Both the position numbers and the translations under genes were made by a program. Below the pieces are notes generated by a model. It saw only the letters and a list, made by a program, of their open reading frames with translations, ran no database searches and was not told the DNA's origin. Of a stretch of DNA of 64,000 nucleotides, positions 1-12,800 are shown piece after piece. Within the stretch, counting starts at the first letter, position 1. The number at the start of each line of letters is the position of its first letter. This stretch comes from Varroa destructor (Eukaryota; Arthropoda; Arachnida; Mesostigmata; Varroidae), in the NCBI RefSeq assembly GCF_002443255.2, contig NW_019211455.1:16308845-16372844 (forward strand), written 5' to 3'.

Positions 1-392
1 TACATATATATATGTATATTATGTTAGTTCAAAAGTGCGTTTTGATTTTTTGCCGACGTCTTAGTGTTTTTGGAGCATCTTAATATCAGTTGTGACATTT
101 TGTAAACTACCATAATCCTAGTTATGTTTCGCGTGAATCCGTAGCGTATAGCTCAATCATCAAAGGGTTAAAAATGAATACCCACTGGCTTCCCCTAAGG
201 AAAATTTTCAAGTAGTTGCATATTCATTATGAGCAAGCTGTCATCGTAACTTCTTTTTACGGCACTTGTGTGGCATACGATACACACTAAAAAGGTCTAC
301 CTAAGAATTTGTTTTCCGTTATCATTAGCTGGGTAAACTACGAGATCAAAATCAAGCTCCATCGCCAAGCCACACTGTTGACATATTCATGA

Positions 393-414
393 CCCCCCCC
401 CTCCCCCCAAAAAA
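393..414. repeat. C-rich / A-rich homopolymer tract
   Basis: Sixteen pyrimidines (C9, T, C6) are followed directly by an eight-base A run. This is low-complexity sequence prone to length errors. Confidence 0.85.
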
Positions 415-2469
415 AACAGTGGTACAACCCTAATACTACTAATGTAGGTCCTTAGGTACCACCTGTACATAAAAAAAATCGCGATTTATTCTTTCTCTCT
501 TCGATTTTTTCTAAGGAGGATGAGAAGAGGACGGCCCCTTCTTTTATATATCTAGCTCACTAGCCCCTGACTTTTCTCTATGACCAGTCCCTTTCCGATT
601 AATCTACACACAGACAAACTTGACTCACGATGAATCCGTTGGGGAAAGTTCTTCTTGCCTGTTCCTTAGCTGAAAAAAAACTTGCGTGCAGCTGCCCCCA
701 TCTCAAGGGGCGCTTTTTCCCGTGCTACGCTACCCGTCCGTGTCCTTTAGTTTACAGCGAGGATAAGGAAGGAGGGAAGAGGCAAAGTATATCTCCTCTC
801 CGAGTCAAACACACGCACAAGGGCACAACGAACGAAAGACACCAACCAGGGGGGAATACACAGAATCAAAAGACCAGTCACTCAGCAGTCACGACGATGA
901 TGAAGGGTCATTCCCGAGGGACGCATCTTCTTCTCTGGGGAGAAGAGGGGGCACTTGCTCTCATCGTCGTTTTTCGTGCACTTCGCTTCGTTTCGGCCAC
1001 GCTCGCTTCTCTCCTTTGCATCAGTAAGACCGCGCGGCAGTGCGGCAAAAAAATCGCTTGCCAGTTCATCAGCAGCGTTACGTCGGTCCGTTGCCATCCC
1101 TAGCTATGCCAGGCCAGCAAAAGTCAGAACCAGTGTTCCGTTTGCCTTTTGCGTTCGTCTGCTGTAGACAACACGGAGGTATGATACTAGTGTAATATAT
1201 GGAAAAACGAGAAGGATGGCAAAAGAGAAATGCACTGCAGTGTGTCGTCCTAAAGGCACGATGGCTTGGTGACGGAGAAAGCCTTCAGGGCAGTGCCAGA
1301 GACATGTTAGAACTGGCTGACATCGTGCTTGGGAAACGTCCGCGGGAACGCGGCTTCTTGAAGCGTCGCGGCCGTCGCAGCCTGAGTCTACGCAGGCCCC
1401 AATGGGCGGAAAGATCATATACATAGATTTGATTTCCGCTATGGTATCAATAATGCGATTGCAAAATATAAGGCCAATAGCATTTGGCATATGATTTACA
1501 ATTAAACGAAAGGGAGAAAAAATTTCAGCTTGATGCTAAAACGGTTCGAATTTCATTGAAATATGAAAACAAATGAAAAATATCTGTTATTAATAGTAGA
1601 GCGTTTATGATTTCCATTGTTTCACACAAAAGTAATAAAAACTACAAGAATAAGCCTAACGATACGCCTGTGCGCACTTTTCAATATGTCCATTTGCGCT
1701 TTTCTATTATTTTATGTTGAAACCGCCTTTAACTGAGCCAAGGAGGCAGGCAAAATCAAAAACGTATATGAGACTACAACGGTATAATCATTATAACATT
1801 ATTTATAATAGCACGAATCATAGAAGTCATATATTAAAATGAGTAGTATCTGTGTAATGCGTTGGAAAACGGTCATAATGATGACTAAGTGATGACAATG
1901 ATTTATTTCATCTTAGAGTGTGCACATTTCAATCAAGTTTTATCACAGCCCTAAATACTGTTAATGACCAATATTTTTTTTTGTGTTTATATCTGTTGTT
2001 ACGATTGTTTTGATATTATTATTCATATTTATATTTTAATATATTACAAGCATTATATGTTTATTTGTTTACTATATTAGTTTTCTATTAATGTTATGTA
2101 TGGCGTTTAATAATGTACAGTACAATCTATATAATAGGTATGGTTGGACTTGCATAGCGGGTTAGCTTATGTAAATTCATCTAATTAACAACACAATCCA
2201 ACTTTTCAAAAGAGACACTCCTAACCCAGTACCTGAAATGCAAGTGGCGTATTTCACCGAGGCCAAGAAAGAAGACGCTCAGCTAAATAGTCATCAATCT
2301 CTCAATTTGACGAGGATGGATATTGCTCCTCAGCCAAAAATATCAGATAATTGTCGTCACTTCAAGTCCACGCTTCTCAAGTCTATTCTGTAGATAAATA
2401 CGATACACTGCGGAATTGTACTGGACCTAGCTCGCTGGATGGCCTGCGTTCATATGTTCCATTGAACAG

Positions 2470-2550
2470 GTCTCTCGTTCTCGTGGGTAACGTATTTGTC
2501 TGCAAATGTTAAAAACATGTGGTGGTCTTGGTTCGAATCCGAGCATAGAC
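2470..2550 (+). repeat. tRNA-like segment, possible SINE head or tRNA pseudogene
   Basis: Positions 2527-2543 form a T-arm-like unit: stem CTTGG, seven-base loop TTCGAAT, stem CCGAG. This matches a Pol III B box (GGTTCGAATCC). Upstream, GTGGGTAACG resembles a tRNA D-arm, and TTTGTCTGCAAA resembles a tRNA-Cys anticodon loop with a GCA anticodon. The ends (GTCT at 2470 and AGAC at 2547-2550) can pair. Extra bases between anticodon and T-arm, together with poor stems, argue against a functional tRNA. A tRNA-derived SINE head or a decayed tRNA copy is the likeliest reading. Confidence 0.4.
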
Positions 2551-2956
2551 ACACATTGTTTTGTCGTCGGAGATAATCATCTGGTGGAACGCCTATCGGC
2601 AGTGGCAGGCGTAACACATCGAGTATTTAGTGTAGATACTCTGTTAATGTCCATACCGGGTAAATTTATTTTCTATAAGCCACATTTATCCGTGTTAGTT
2701 AGATGTTTCATTTTTGACAGATTTGGAATACGCAAAAAAGCAAACATATTTTTTTTTATTACGGCTCACGTCAAACAAAAACGTGATCAAGGACTTGCTA
2801 AACTCACTAACTACTAGTTTATTCTGAGTGGTATTTGTATAGAATTAGGCTTTGTCTACTTATAAGAAACGATATGTTGTGATAAGCTGTCCAGCCATTC
2901 CTTTCTCCGAGGCACCATCAAGTATTTTTTATGTGTATAAGGCACATCAAAGATTT

Positions 2957-2962
2957 TTTATT
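2957..2962 (-). terminator. Candidate polyadenylation signal (AATAAA)
   Basis: An AATAAA hexamer on the minus strand lies about 600 bases beyond the T-box stop codon. It is a plausible 3' end signal, but such hexamers are common by chance in AT-rich DNA. A second copy lies at 2756-2761. Confidence 0.2.
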
Positions 2963-3559
2963 TAACAGTATTAGGCGGTAAAGGTAGTAATGCGCCCTAA
3001 TATCGAACCCTTCTTGAAACCTATCAGGTCCTCATTTCTCTCGCGTTCCAAACAGGAAATTCGACAGATCGGTCGTTTTTTCATATCAAATGTTTGTGTT
3101 TAACATAAAGACGTCTAGCAGCTTAAGTATCGGACGTACAACTCAAAATTAGTTTCATATAGTGATCTTAGGAGAATTTTCAGCTGCTAGCATCGAAATA
3201 TCGAACGGCATCCCAAAAGGGTTAATATTAGGACATCCTTCCCTAGTTTCCTTATTTGCTAACATTGATTCTATAAAGCTTCTGCAACCATTCGCAGCAA
3301 CCAGCACACGATGAAAAGCCGGTTCGGTTTGGAAGCTTATTGGAAACGGCGCATTTCAATTGTATACAGTATCATCTAACAATTACAAACAGAGCAAAAT
3401 AATTTGTATATTCTTCCCGACGCTTCTTATGGTGACCTGCCATAAACAGCTTAGTATTTTACGTGTGAAGATGTAGTATTACTATATAGTTATTCCCATT
3501 TTACTCTTGTATGATTGCTAGATGTGTACCTAAACAGGGCAAATATAAAGCTTGCCGTC

Positions 3560-3880
3560 CTAAAAAGTGTGCACACGATCCGAGTGCGATGCCAACTGGG
3601 GCTGGGGAACTCCCTGATGATTTCCCGCCAAAGTCGTAGTAAGTGCCGGATGAGTAGACATGGCTGATCCGGTCGGGACAGTGTGATGTAGGGCAGGTAG
3701 CGATATGGCGCTTTGCTGTCCGCCTGCCACAGAGACAGAAGCTAAAGGACCACCAGGTAGCCCTGAATGTGGAGTTACCCCGGTACCGGACGACGTTGAT
3801 GCCCAATGATCGGATACAGAAGCGTCGCTATCACGAAACCCCTTGGCGAAGGGATTGCTGGCTATTTTCAACTGGGTTAT
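3560..3880 (-). CDS. org-1: org-1 last recognised coding exon (T-box end and C-terminal tail)
   Basis: After the acceptor tttccag the exon reads [19 protein letters not shown], the invariant end of the T-box. It continues with about 87 residues rich in Ser, Thr, Gly, Pro and His and stops at TAG. Such tails in Tbx1-class proteins carry transactivation or repression activity and are poorly conserved. No strong donor was seen inside the exon. A weak one (GGG/gtaact, in the codons of TGVTPH) could feed an unseen alternative 3' exon. Confidence 0.88.
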   Translation of the reverse strand: MTQLKIASNPFAKGFRDSDASVSDHWASTSSGTGVTPHSGLPGGPLASVSVAGGQQSAISLPALHHTVPTGSAMSTHPALTTTLAGNHQGVPQPQLASHSDRVHTF

Positions 3881-6800
3881 CTGGAAACGGAACAAGAAGC
3901 ATACATCCCGGATTAAATTCATCACAAGTTCACATGTCCATTAACTCCGCACAATTAGCTCAAAACAGCCAAAGTTCAGTCGCTACCGAAAAAGCACTAC
4001 TGAGTGTTAGTAGTAAGTTATCAAGTAACAGAATTTAAAATCTAACCCTACGACTGAATGCACTTCAACTTGTCAGTAAAATAGTAGGTGACCGGCAGAA
4101 GTAAATAATAAATCCACTCTTTCTTCATACAAATCGTATAGTATTTACATGGATTGTGTTAGCAAAGGCAAGCTACGATAGCTGCCAAGCTGGATAAATA
4201 CCAGTTGTTACCGCTACGCCGACTACTTGCGGTGCACAAAATGAATAGGTATTCACGACAGCAGTCGGCTAGCGATAGTGAGTGTAAAATCTTGAGAGTT
4301 ATCCAATGGCACGATATGGGCTCCGCTTGCCCATCTTTTTATATGGTATGAAGGAGCCGGCGTGCGGACGGACCACTTGTGATAGAAATGTTCTTTTAGC
4401 TTCACTTTTGACTTTTCGCTTCATCGAACCCTGGGTGCCCTCATGTAACCGCTTTAGGCGAACCTCGCGATAGAGACTCGGACACCTACTGCAACGATAG
4501 CACTTTGAAAAACTAAATAGATTCAATGATACTAGTAAGTCCTGTCGTTCACTGGCGCGTTAAGGACAACCAGGAGATAGAAGATCCGTCGTTTCGTTGG
4601 CGTGAACAGAGCGGTAAAAGTTTGGAATCGCAATGAACAAGAATCACAATGTCAGAGTGGAGTCGACGTGAGGGCGAAATACGATGACATCCCGTGAGCA
4701 TATGATTAATGAGGTTCTATGATATAACCAAGCCGGTGCTTCATACGGATATGTAAAGAAAAACGCTACTCACAGCTCTCAATACATATTCGGGTAAAAT
4801 TTTGACGTGAATTTTTATCTTTGCAATGTCGATCAAACTAGGGAGTTATCAAAATTAGATTTATTTCGGTATATAGCGATCACGTGGAAAGGTCATCTTT
4901 TATTTCCTAAATACAAATTGTCGTTTCTTCTCCACAGTGCGCCTCGAATAAACTCCATACGGGTCGCAAATGACTGGATGCCATGTCCATTTCAGCGGCA
5001 GATCGATCCTTTCCGTGCGCTGCGTTGATGCGAGTTGCAGCGGATAACAATCGATTACCTTTGATACTTTGCCATAGAAAAGTCCGATGAAGCACCTAAA
5101 TACAATTGCCATATATCAGTGGGCATGTTTAAAGACGTTTTTTCTTTGGCAAGCCGAACCATCCGCTTAAATAAGCCTTGACAGCTAGATGCTGAAGTTC
5201 CTATGAACTACTGCTGCTGCCCTATGGCCGATTCAAGTGCATTCCGCCATCTTTCTCTGGCTGTCTTCAGCATGAACTCCGCCTTGTCCCATGCGTCTTC
5301 TCCAATGCATACGAATGATCTAACAGACAAGCTGCTTCTATTAGTCTACGGCCTCAGTGAATAGTTTTCGGGCGTCCACCAAAGCTGCTGCACAGGGTTT
5401 GATAGAGAGTTCCAAACTATGCACCATTCGTCTGTCTCTCCTTAATACTGCGTGGACTTTAGCAACATCTCAAGTATCGGTGTCGCGCATTCTTCTCTAT
5501 GAGGTAGCAGCAGTTTCCCACTAGCAAGCGTCCTCTATAGAGCTCGTGAAAGTGAGTGGTTTCATCGTCCTCTGCTTTGATTCCGCTGGGTTACAGCCAG
5601 CGTCAGTGTCCAGCGGCAGTTTGTCCTGTAGGAGTTCTCTCTTCCGCAAGGCTCGCCAACGGGGGCATGCCGTACTGCTAATAGAATAGAACAGGCCATT
5701 CTAATGGTAACACGCTGCTGGTGCTGATGCCACACTGCTTCTGTTGATACGACCGAGTGAGAAGCCGTGGGCCGAACCCCGATGACAGCGCCCGATGCTT
5801 CTTCCATCCAAGAAGTTTAAGGATGACGGCGGAAGGCGGCCGAGGGGACGAGGTCAAACAGGGCTCATAATGGATTTAATGTACCTACTCGCAGCTATAG
5901 TGAACATTCACTGCCACCTTCGCTTTGCATTACTTTTCGCACTATATTAGTATACCTTTCAGACATTTCGAGTCCGCTCGCACGCCAAGTCCGATAATCG
6001 CTCGTTACCTAAAAATACCTTATACGAAAGCTTTGCGTGAATTCATCTGTTATAAGCGATCTCTATATAATATCTATACTAATAATAATAATAGTAATAT
6101 GGTAGATACGTGTGCTGCCATTTCTGCCTTCAGGCCAGTTGCTTTCTGGACAACTCAGTCGGTTACTCGACTGTTCGAGTTAGAGCGCATGTTTGTGTAC
6201 AGAACAGTCCCCATAGAAACGCTATAAAGCTGAAACATAATACGGTCTAGTTTTGCAGCCTTCGATAATACGACCATGAAAAGGACTGCAGTAATAAAGC
6301 TTCAAACTTTTTCTAAACTATTCAATTAATTCTCCGGACGGGTTCAAGGAGTCTTTCTTCGATTTGCCTTATTAACACGTGCGCTGCTTTTTATTTTACT
6401 CACCTACAGTTCGGCTGCCATCTTGGGGTGATGTTTCACAACCATTCAAATATAAAATCGAGATTAAAATAATACAGATCTCAGCGAGTGTACTCTTCAA
6501 AAAGCTGTCCCAATTATTTTTCAAATTTTACGTCCAGTAGTGACGTTAGGCGGTACTTTAGACGGCCCATTTTTAGCACGAAATAAAATGGGCCTATGCC
6601 TGGTTTCAAACCCAGACAATCCCCGCTGTCCCTGAACCCCGTAGACAAACAAGTTGCTTCTACACTTTTACGACGATTCTGCCAGAATCAATATCGACCA
6701 ATACATGTTCCGAACAAAAAACAAATCCTCCAAACTGAATAATGAATTGAAAAATCAGCGTAGCATCTCTGGGCCTCTCTCCTTTATTCTATTTCGAATG

Positions 6801-9800
6801 GGCGAAACCAATTTGTGCAATTAGCTTGTGGGATCTGTCTACGGGACTCGCGTAGCTGCCTTTAGTTGCTCGGGCCTTAATTAATTATTTATTTATACAG
6901 GTACCAGGCACTTATTTTCAAAATGCATTCCCTTCCTGCTTAGCTTTCCCTCGATGAACGTTTTTCATGTGCGATCAAAGTGAAATTTTGCATAACATAT
7001 TCACTAACCCCACTCAGATATGGGCACAAACCCGAACCGGACAGATTCTCTGACACTGGCTTTGTAACGGCAACCGATATTTCACATGGGTACTTCACTT
7101 GTATGATTGTGATGTTGAATTCGAAATTGGCCTCCCGTGGTCATCAACTTTCGCTTGAACGGCCAACCACATGGATAGGGAAAATCAACGGCGTTTTTCT
7201 CTCGAACTGTTGTTTTGCTTTCGCTTTTAAATTTTCATTATTTGCGCGCCAAGCTAGAGATACACGGACTAACCAATAGCAAGAACACATCTGTACCCAC
7301 TAACTTCGAAGGCTACCATTATCGGCTGAGCATGTATAAATGGCTGGCAACGTGATGATCCAGGTCGTTTAATCGACAATACTAAAGGGCTTAACACTAA
7401 CCTCTACTGGTAGATTGCCTAGGACCTGCTTGCTTGATATTACTGACGGCGGAATTGCTTGATTCACAATATGGATGCAAACAGCGTTTCGGTTTCAAGC
7501 ACGTTGGAAAATGGCGATTTAGAAACGCGATGATTTGATTTTTTCCGTACATACTACAATGATGAGCTTAGTTACGAGGAACAATACACCGACAGGTATT
7601 TTGCTACTATTGAAGTGCACGAGCGTTCTCTTCGTACGAACCAAAGAAGATGCCTAAATTACAGCTACGCAATCTCGAAAACATGGACAACAGATCTGTG
7701 TTCGTTCGGGGAATCAATTGTTTAAATCAAACGCACACGTTGAGACATACATTTTTCAGATTTCCAGCATTCAGTGTTATCAGGAAGAGGTCATACAGTA
7801 GGTAGTAACCTACGAACTTTCGGTCGTCCCTATCAACAAACATCTTGTATTAGGACAATCTAGGACATGAGCAGTGGGTAAATGATATGTACATCGACAG
7901 TTGGGAAAAGAGGTTATTACTCTTCAGCTCTTCAACCGTTGCTACGACGCTCGCCGCTCCTGACGGACGCTGTGCCAGTGGCTGTTGGCCACAATCAAAC
8001 CTAACAAAATTTGAATCGCAAATCAAATCGAATGACTCTGATGTGGTAAATATAGGAACAGGCTCCATATGAGAAGATAAGTAGAATACACGACGAGCCC
8101 AGATTCGATTCCTGCTACCCTTGTCTCTGGCAGGCGTAGTGGCTGGCACCACCTCGTGGACGGCTGGCCGGCAATTATTTATTGCTCTCTGTTTTCACCT
8201 GCTGGGAGCGTCTATTTGAACAGTGAACGAATGAAAGAAATCGTTCTCAGTGGATCGCTATGAAGGTCTGGCGACAATGCTCTCTAAGCAACAGGGGCGC
8301 GTATATATCAGCTATATGGATATGAAACAAAATAGGTGGAAAATGACAAAAGCAATCGAGTGCGCACATAAACAGTCATCCGGATGCCTCTATCGCTCGA
8401 ATTGTCCTATGTTTTTCCTACGAAATGAAAGTTAAGGTTAGCTCGGTAACGTCAAATTTCTAAAGGTACAATTGTAACACGCAGTCACACAAGTGACTCT
8501 AATAAAGCGTCGGCTAACAGACAAGTTTAGCTGATCTATTTTTACAGATGTAGTCGTTACAAAAAAACAATTTTTAATTTTATTCGGTCATTCTCGCATC
8601 AGAAACGTCAGTGTTACCGCTAAGTACATTGCATCAAAAAGCAGTGCAGGAAATCGGAAAACTCACTATCCAGTAGAACACCATTTATCGTTTGATCCTC
8701 AAAGGTTTTGCTTTGAGTTGGAAAGTTAGAGCCACAGAAAGGACACCTACAAAAATTTACTGTGACGCCTATCTGAATTTCTCACAAAAACTATTGCCAA
8801 AGAAGTAAAATATTCAAACCCTTTAAAAACAACTCCGCTCGCTCACGCTGATTCATGCCATTTCTTACTGAATTAACTTTCTTCTGCTATACCATATCCT
8901 TTTGTCTAGATGCGAGGTTTTTACTTCGCCGCTACACGCGCTTTCGTCGCTTGAGGCAGATAGCTGTTAGTAACTATAATATTTTAGAGCACTGAGCCAA
9001 CTTCGCTGGAAAAACCGACAACAGATTTCAGGAGACACACGGCGAGAGATGAACTCTAACGAGGTCAAGCTTAGGAACGCTTTGTACTGTTTGGCTTAAC
9101 GATGATCCAAACAGAGTTCGGATCCAGAGTCTCGAGTGGGGTGAGGCTAAAGGTCCGTGTAAACATTCATGTTTCTCAAGGTTATTGTCTTCAAACGTTC
9201 TCCTTCGAAGCCGTCACTCTTCGTCCAATCTGCATTAGAAGTTCGTGCTATACTTGACGTGCATCCATATGGATGCATTGATGATAGTTTGATGATGCAC
9301 CTCGCACTGAAGGCTGTCATTGCATAGGAATAGTCTATTAATCGCAACGATGCTGTAACGAATAGCGGATCGTTCTCGTCGTGTTTACGGTGGGTAACTG
9401 TAGTGCGTTCCCCACTTGACAATCATCCCTGAGTTTATGTCAGAAATGCACCTCCTTTCATCGGGATGTGCCGCGCTACGGAGTTTCGATCAGCAGCTAG
9501 CTCAGTTATTGATCGCTGAGTACCTAGTCGTTCCCATGGCTATAACCTGAACAGGCCGCGCGAACAGTCTCGATTGCTAAATAATACGTTTTAACCTAGG
9601 TACTCTTCATTAGGTCCGTTGTTAGCGAGTTTCGTCAACAGGTCTAATAGAAGAAAAAAAAGCGTATTTCTAATAGAGAGGACGGCACTAGCGTTTCTCT
9701 GTCGGAACAAGCCATAAACAAAAACACATCACCATTTTGGTTGATACAAGCAATAGGGAAACGAGAGTTCTAGTAAAATAAGGTCGATAAACACAACAGC

Positions 9801-12800
9801 CGTCGGTTAATCTTGCTGGTGCTTTCAATGGCGTCGTTGCAGCTGCGGCGACTGAATGTTGTCGATCTCTTCCCAACTTTTTCTCTGGCCGCTCCTTACA
9901 ACATTGATGATCTTCGAGGCCTGCACGATGCTGTAGCTTTCCGAGGCCATGGGTCTAACTTTGGGTCCGGCAGCAGTTTGGCCTCAACAGGACGTCCGAT
10001 ATCGTACAGTGTGTTTGGGCCATTTGGGTGCGTCATGACCCATGTGATTGTGTGTGGTTGTGTTATATAAACTATAAACAGCATGTTGACGCGGCGGGAA
10101 GTCCAACCTTAACAATATGCCGGACGACAGTGGACGTTCATTTTGTGTTGAATAGTGAACTGCCAGAGGATCCTCTCTAACGATTACACATAACTGTGTG
10201 CGTGAGTCTGTAACAGTCACTTGTTATTCTTTTATGGCCAGGCTTATTTGCGGCTCTGACGACCCGGTACAAACGGTAAAAAATCGGGATAAAATGTCTA
10301 CTGACCGGGCGTAGTGCACACGCAACCCAACGGTTCGAGCATAATAAAAATATTAGTAACACGATTGCGTTCGATTTGGAAATTCTGAAAGCCTGTGTTT
10401 CTAAAAAAGAGACATTAAATTAATACATCATTTGGTGGTTATACAGTCTACCCGACCTGGTGATAACCACAAGGTACAAGATATTTCAAGGTATGATCTT
10501 ATTTGTATGATCATCGTTAGTTCACTGTTGCCCTAGTGCTTTGTAGGTAGACACGTTGCATACTGACCCTGTGATTTTGGTAGGCAGTGACTGCGATAAA
10601 GCGCGTCTCTTCGAATGTAAACGTTCGATAGTTGGTGAACTCGTGCGGCCCTCCCGACCCACGTTTAGCGTCATCATCCTGCGCTTCTGGAGCCGCTACG
10701 TAAACGACATGGAACCTCGGTTGGTAACGATGCATTGAGTTTAAGATGATCTGAAATATCAGCGACTTTTTATTTATGCGAGTTTACGCGTTTAGCAAGC
10801 AGTTATCTCTTTATCAAGAAAAATTCTACACATTTCTACCTGTAAGACCGTCATGAAATTGTCAATAATAACGTTCGACAAAGCCTCCAGTACTGGGTTC
10901 CACTGCAAACTGTGTGCAGTAATGATAAAAGAGCTGAGCCCATATACCTTAGCTTTTTTGGTTCACACTCCACATTTTGCCGCAGAAACGTTAGTTATTA
11001 TACGAGCGTAGGCAGATCTCTGAAGCGTCAACTCACAAGAAAACTGAACGTACATGTCGTAAGGATTACCGCTCTGGTGATCGCACCAGCTGACGACCAT
11101 TGAGTTGAACGAGCAACGGCTGAAAACCCCATACCTTCCAATTTGGCCCATTTTGAGCTACTAGGGTGACTTTAACCGTTCCATTCTGAGAAGGCTATAA
11201 ATTGGGTCAATATTTGAGCCATTCATTTTGTGATCAGAGTACGAAGCTATCTCGTTTCTAATTTATAACATTTTAAACAGTCGCGTTATAAAAACCTCAA
11301 GTTTGTGTAAATTCTATTTTGCTTTGTATTTCTTTTGTGAGAAACTCTAGCCGTAGCATTAGCAGAGACGAAAGAAGCCCGAAGAAATTTATTTGAAAAA
11401 TCTGCTCTAAATAATAAGCTAATATCTAGCGAAGTATGAACCCTTTGTGTACAATGGACGGAAGTATCTAAAAAGTAGAGACTGTTCCTGATGTCAAATG
11501 AGCGTGTTATTACATGTGTTTGAGAGAAACCCTAACGGGAAAAAAAGCCGAAATAATATCGCCCTGTAACAGCTGGCGTTCCAATTTGCCGCGATGCTCT
11601 CGAGCGATTCGCGACGATTCGTCTGGCAGAAATAAGTAACATTTCAACATGTTTTCATCGTGATGCCTAGTGTAACCTTGCTTCGAATTTTTCTAGCCAC
11701 TTCATCAAACAGCAAGCTCGGCGTTGAAACAGCGCCGAATCATTCTAAATTATCTGAATCATCTATTCTTAGTAGAATACCATGTTCGGTCAGTTGCCAG
11801 TGTCCAATACGTGAAGTGTTATCGAAGCTCAATTGTAGTGTGAAATGTATATGTTAATCGTACTACAGGATCGTATGGACAAAGCGTTAATCAAAATACT
11901 TGCAAAAAATAATTTCATTGTATTAATATTTTATTGTATAGCTATGATACATATAGCATTTGAATATGCGCGCCAGGAAACCTATGCGATTTTCGGTGCA
12001 CGTTTTTCTAAATAATTCCAAACGGTCATGTAGCAACTACTACTAGATTGCGGAAACTTATCGGATGCATAGTACGTGCTGCGTACTATAATAAAAGTAC
12101 AATTGAGATACATGTAAAGTCAAGAAATGATGCTGGTAAGACTAGTCTGTATCAACGTTTATGTAAATCTTTTATGCGTCAATTCTTTGACGTGATCGAT
12201 CTGAAAGTAGTTATATCTCGTATCATTAGCCGGCACAGTTCTTAAACACCCCTAGTTCTTAAACACACCTACAAAATCGTATCTGTTTTTGGTTGGGCAA
12301 GCTATCGAGCTAGTAAATAACAAAAGGCGTCGATCGTTCCTGAACCAAGAAACGAACCACAATCAATTCTATTAAACAAACAGCCATATTTACTGCAACT
12401 TTTATTTTATGAAGAGCTATTATTAAGCGGATCCGATCAGTCGCTCGCTCCCCTCTTCAAACAATATCAGGTTATGCGGAGAAGATTAAAGATTAGGGAA
12501 ATAAAAAGAGATAGATATACACATACATATATATATGGTTTTACTATCGAAAACAACGTCGCTCCGAATAAGCTACTAGGCCAGGTATTGTGAGTAACTT
12601 ATCTGCCGCCAAGTTCTGTAGCTTAACTGGTTGGCTTTGAATAACACAGCGTACTCGTTGATCGCCGGCTTGTCAAGAGAACTTTAGAGGTAAGAAATCT
12701 GGACTGAAAAGACTCACACTTCCACCCACACGTGACCTGTACCTTTTTCTGCTGAGTGCGTACGGCTGCGTGCGCTAGCCAAGTTCAACTCAGTCACACC

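Larger units (their letters stand above)
1..3559. other. 3' flank of the T-box gene, no supported gene
   Basis: No conserved protein is recognisable here. The stretch holds a C-rich tract followed by an A run at 393-414, a GC- and CpG-richer block at about 560-1400, and AT-rich sequence after that. A tRNA-like segment lies at 2470-2550. On the minus strand, AATAAA hexamers at 2957-2962 and 2756-2761 are possible polyadenylation signals for the T-box gene, which would give it a 3' UTR of 600 to 800 bases. Additional 3' exons of that gene could also lie here, but none was recognised. Confidence 0.5.
3881..10567 (-). other. org-1: org-1 intron 5 (6.7 kb)
   Basis: GT-AG intron, gtcagt to ttccag. 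No coding sequence is recognisable on either strand. It holds a 10-bp inverted repeat around 6564-6594, an 18-bp palindrome at 9260-9277 and an isolated B-box-like motif near 8103. The ORFs present are short and lack known motifs. Confidence 0.75.

Noticed and set aside
630..1103. 157-residue ATG-initiated plus-strand ORF
   Set aside because: It lies in a GC-richer block where other frames are also open. The product is Cys/Arg/Lys-rich without a known motif, signal or splice context.
3769..4038. 89-codon plus-strand ORF over the last T-box exon
   Set aside because: It overlaps the conserved T-box end in antisense and has no features of its own.
8095..8120. B-box-like GATTCGATTCC near 8103-8113
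   Set aside because: The flanking stem does not pair properly and no A box is found at a suitable distance upstream.
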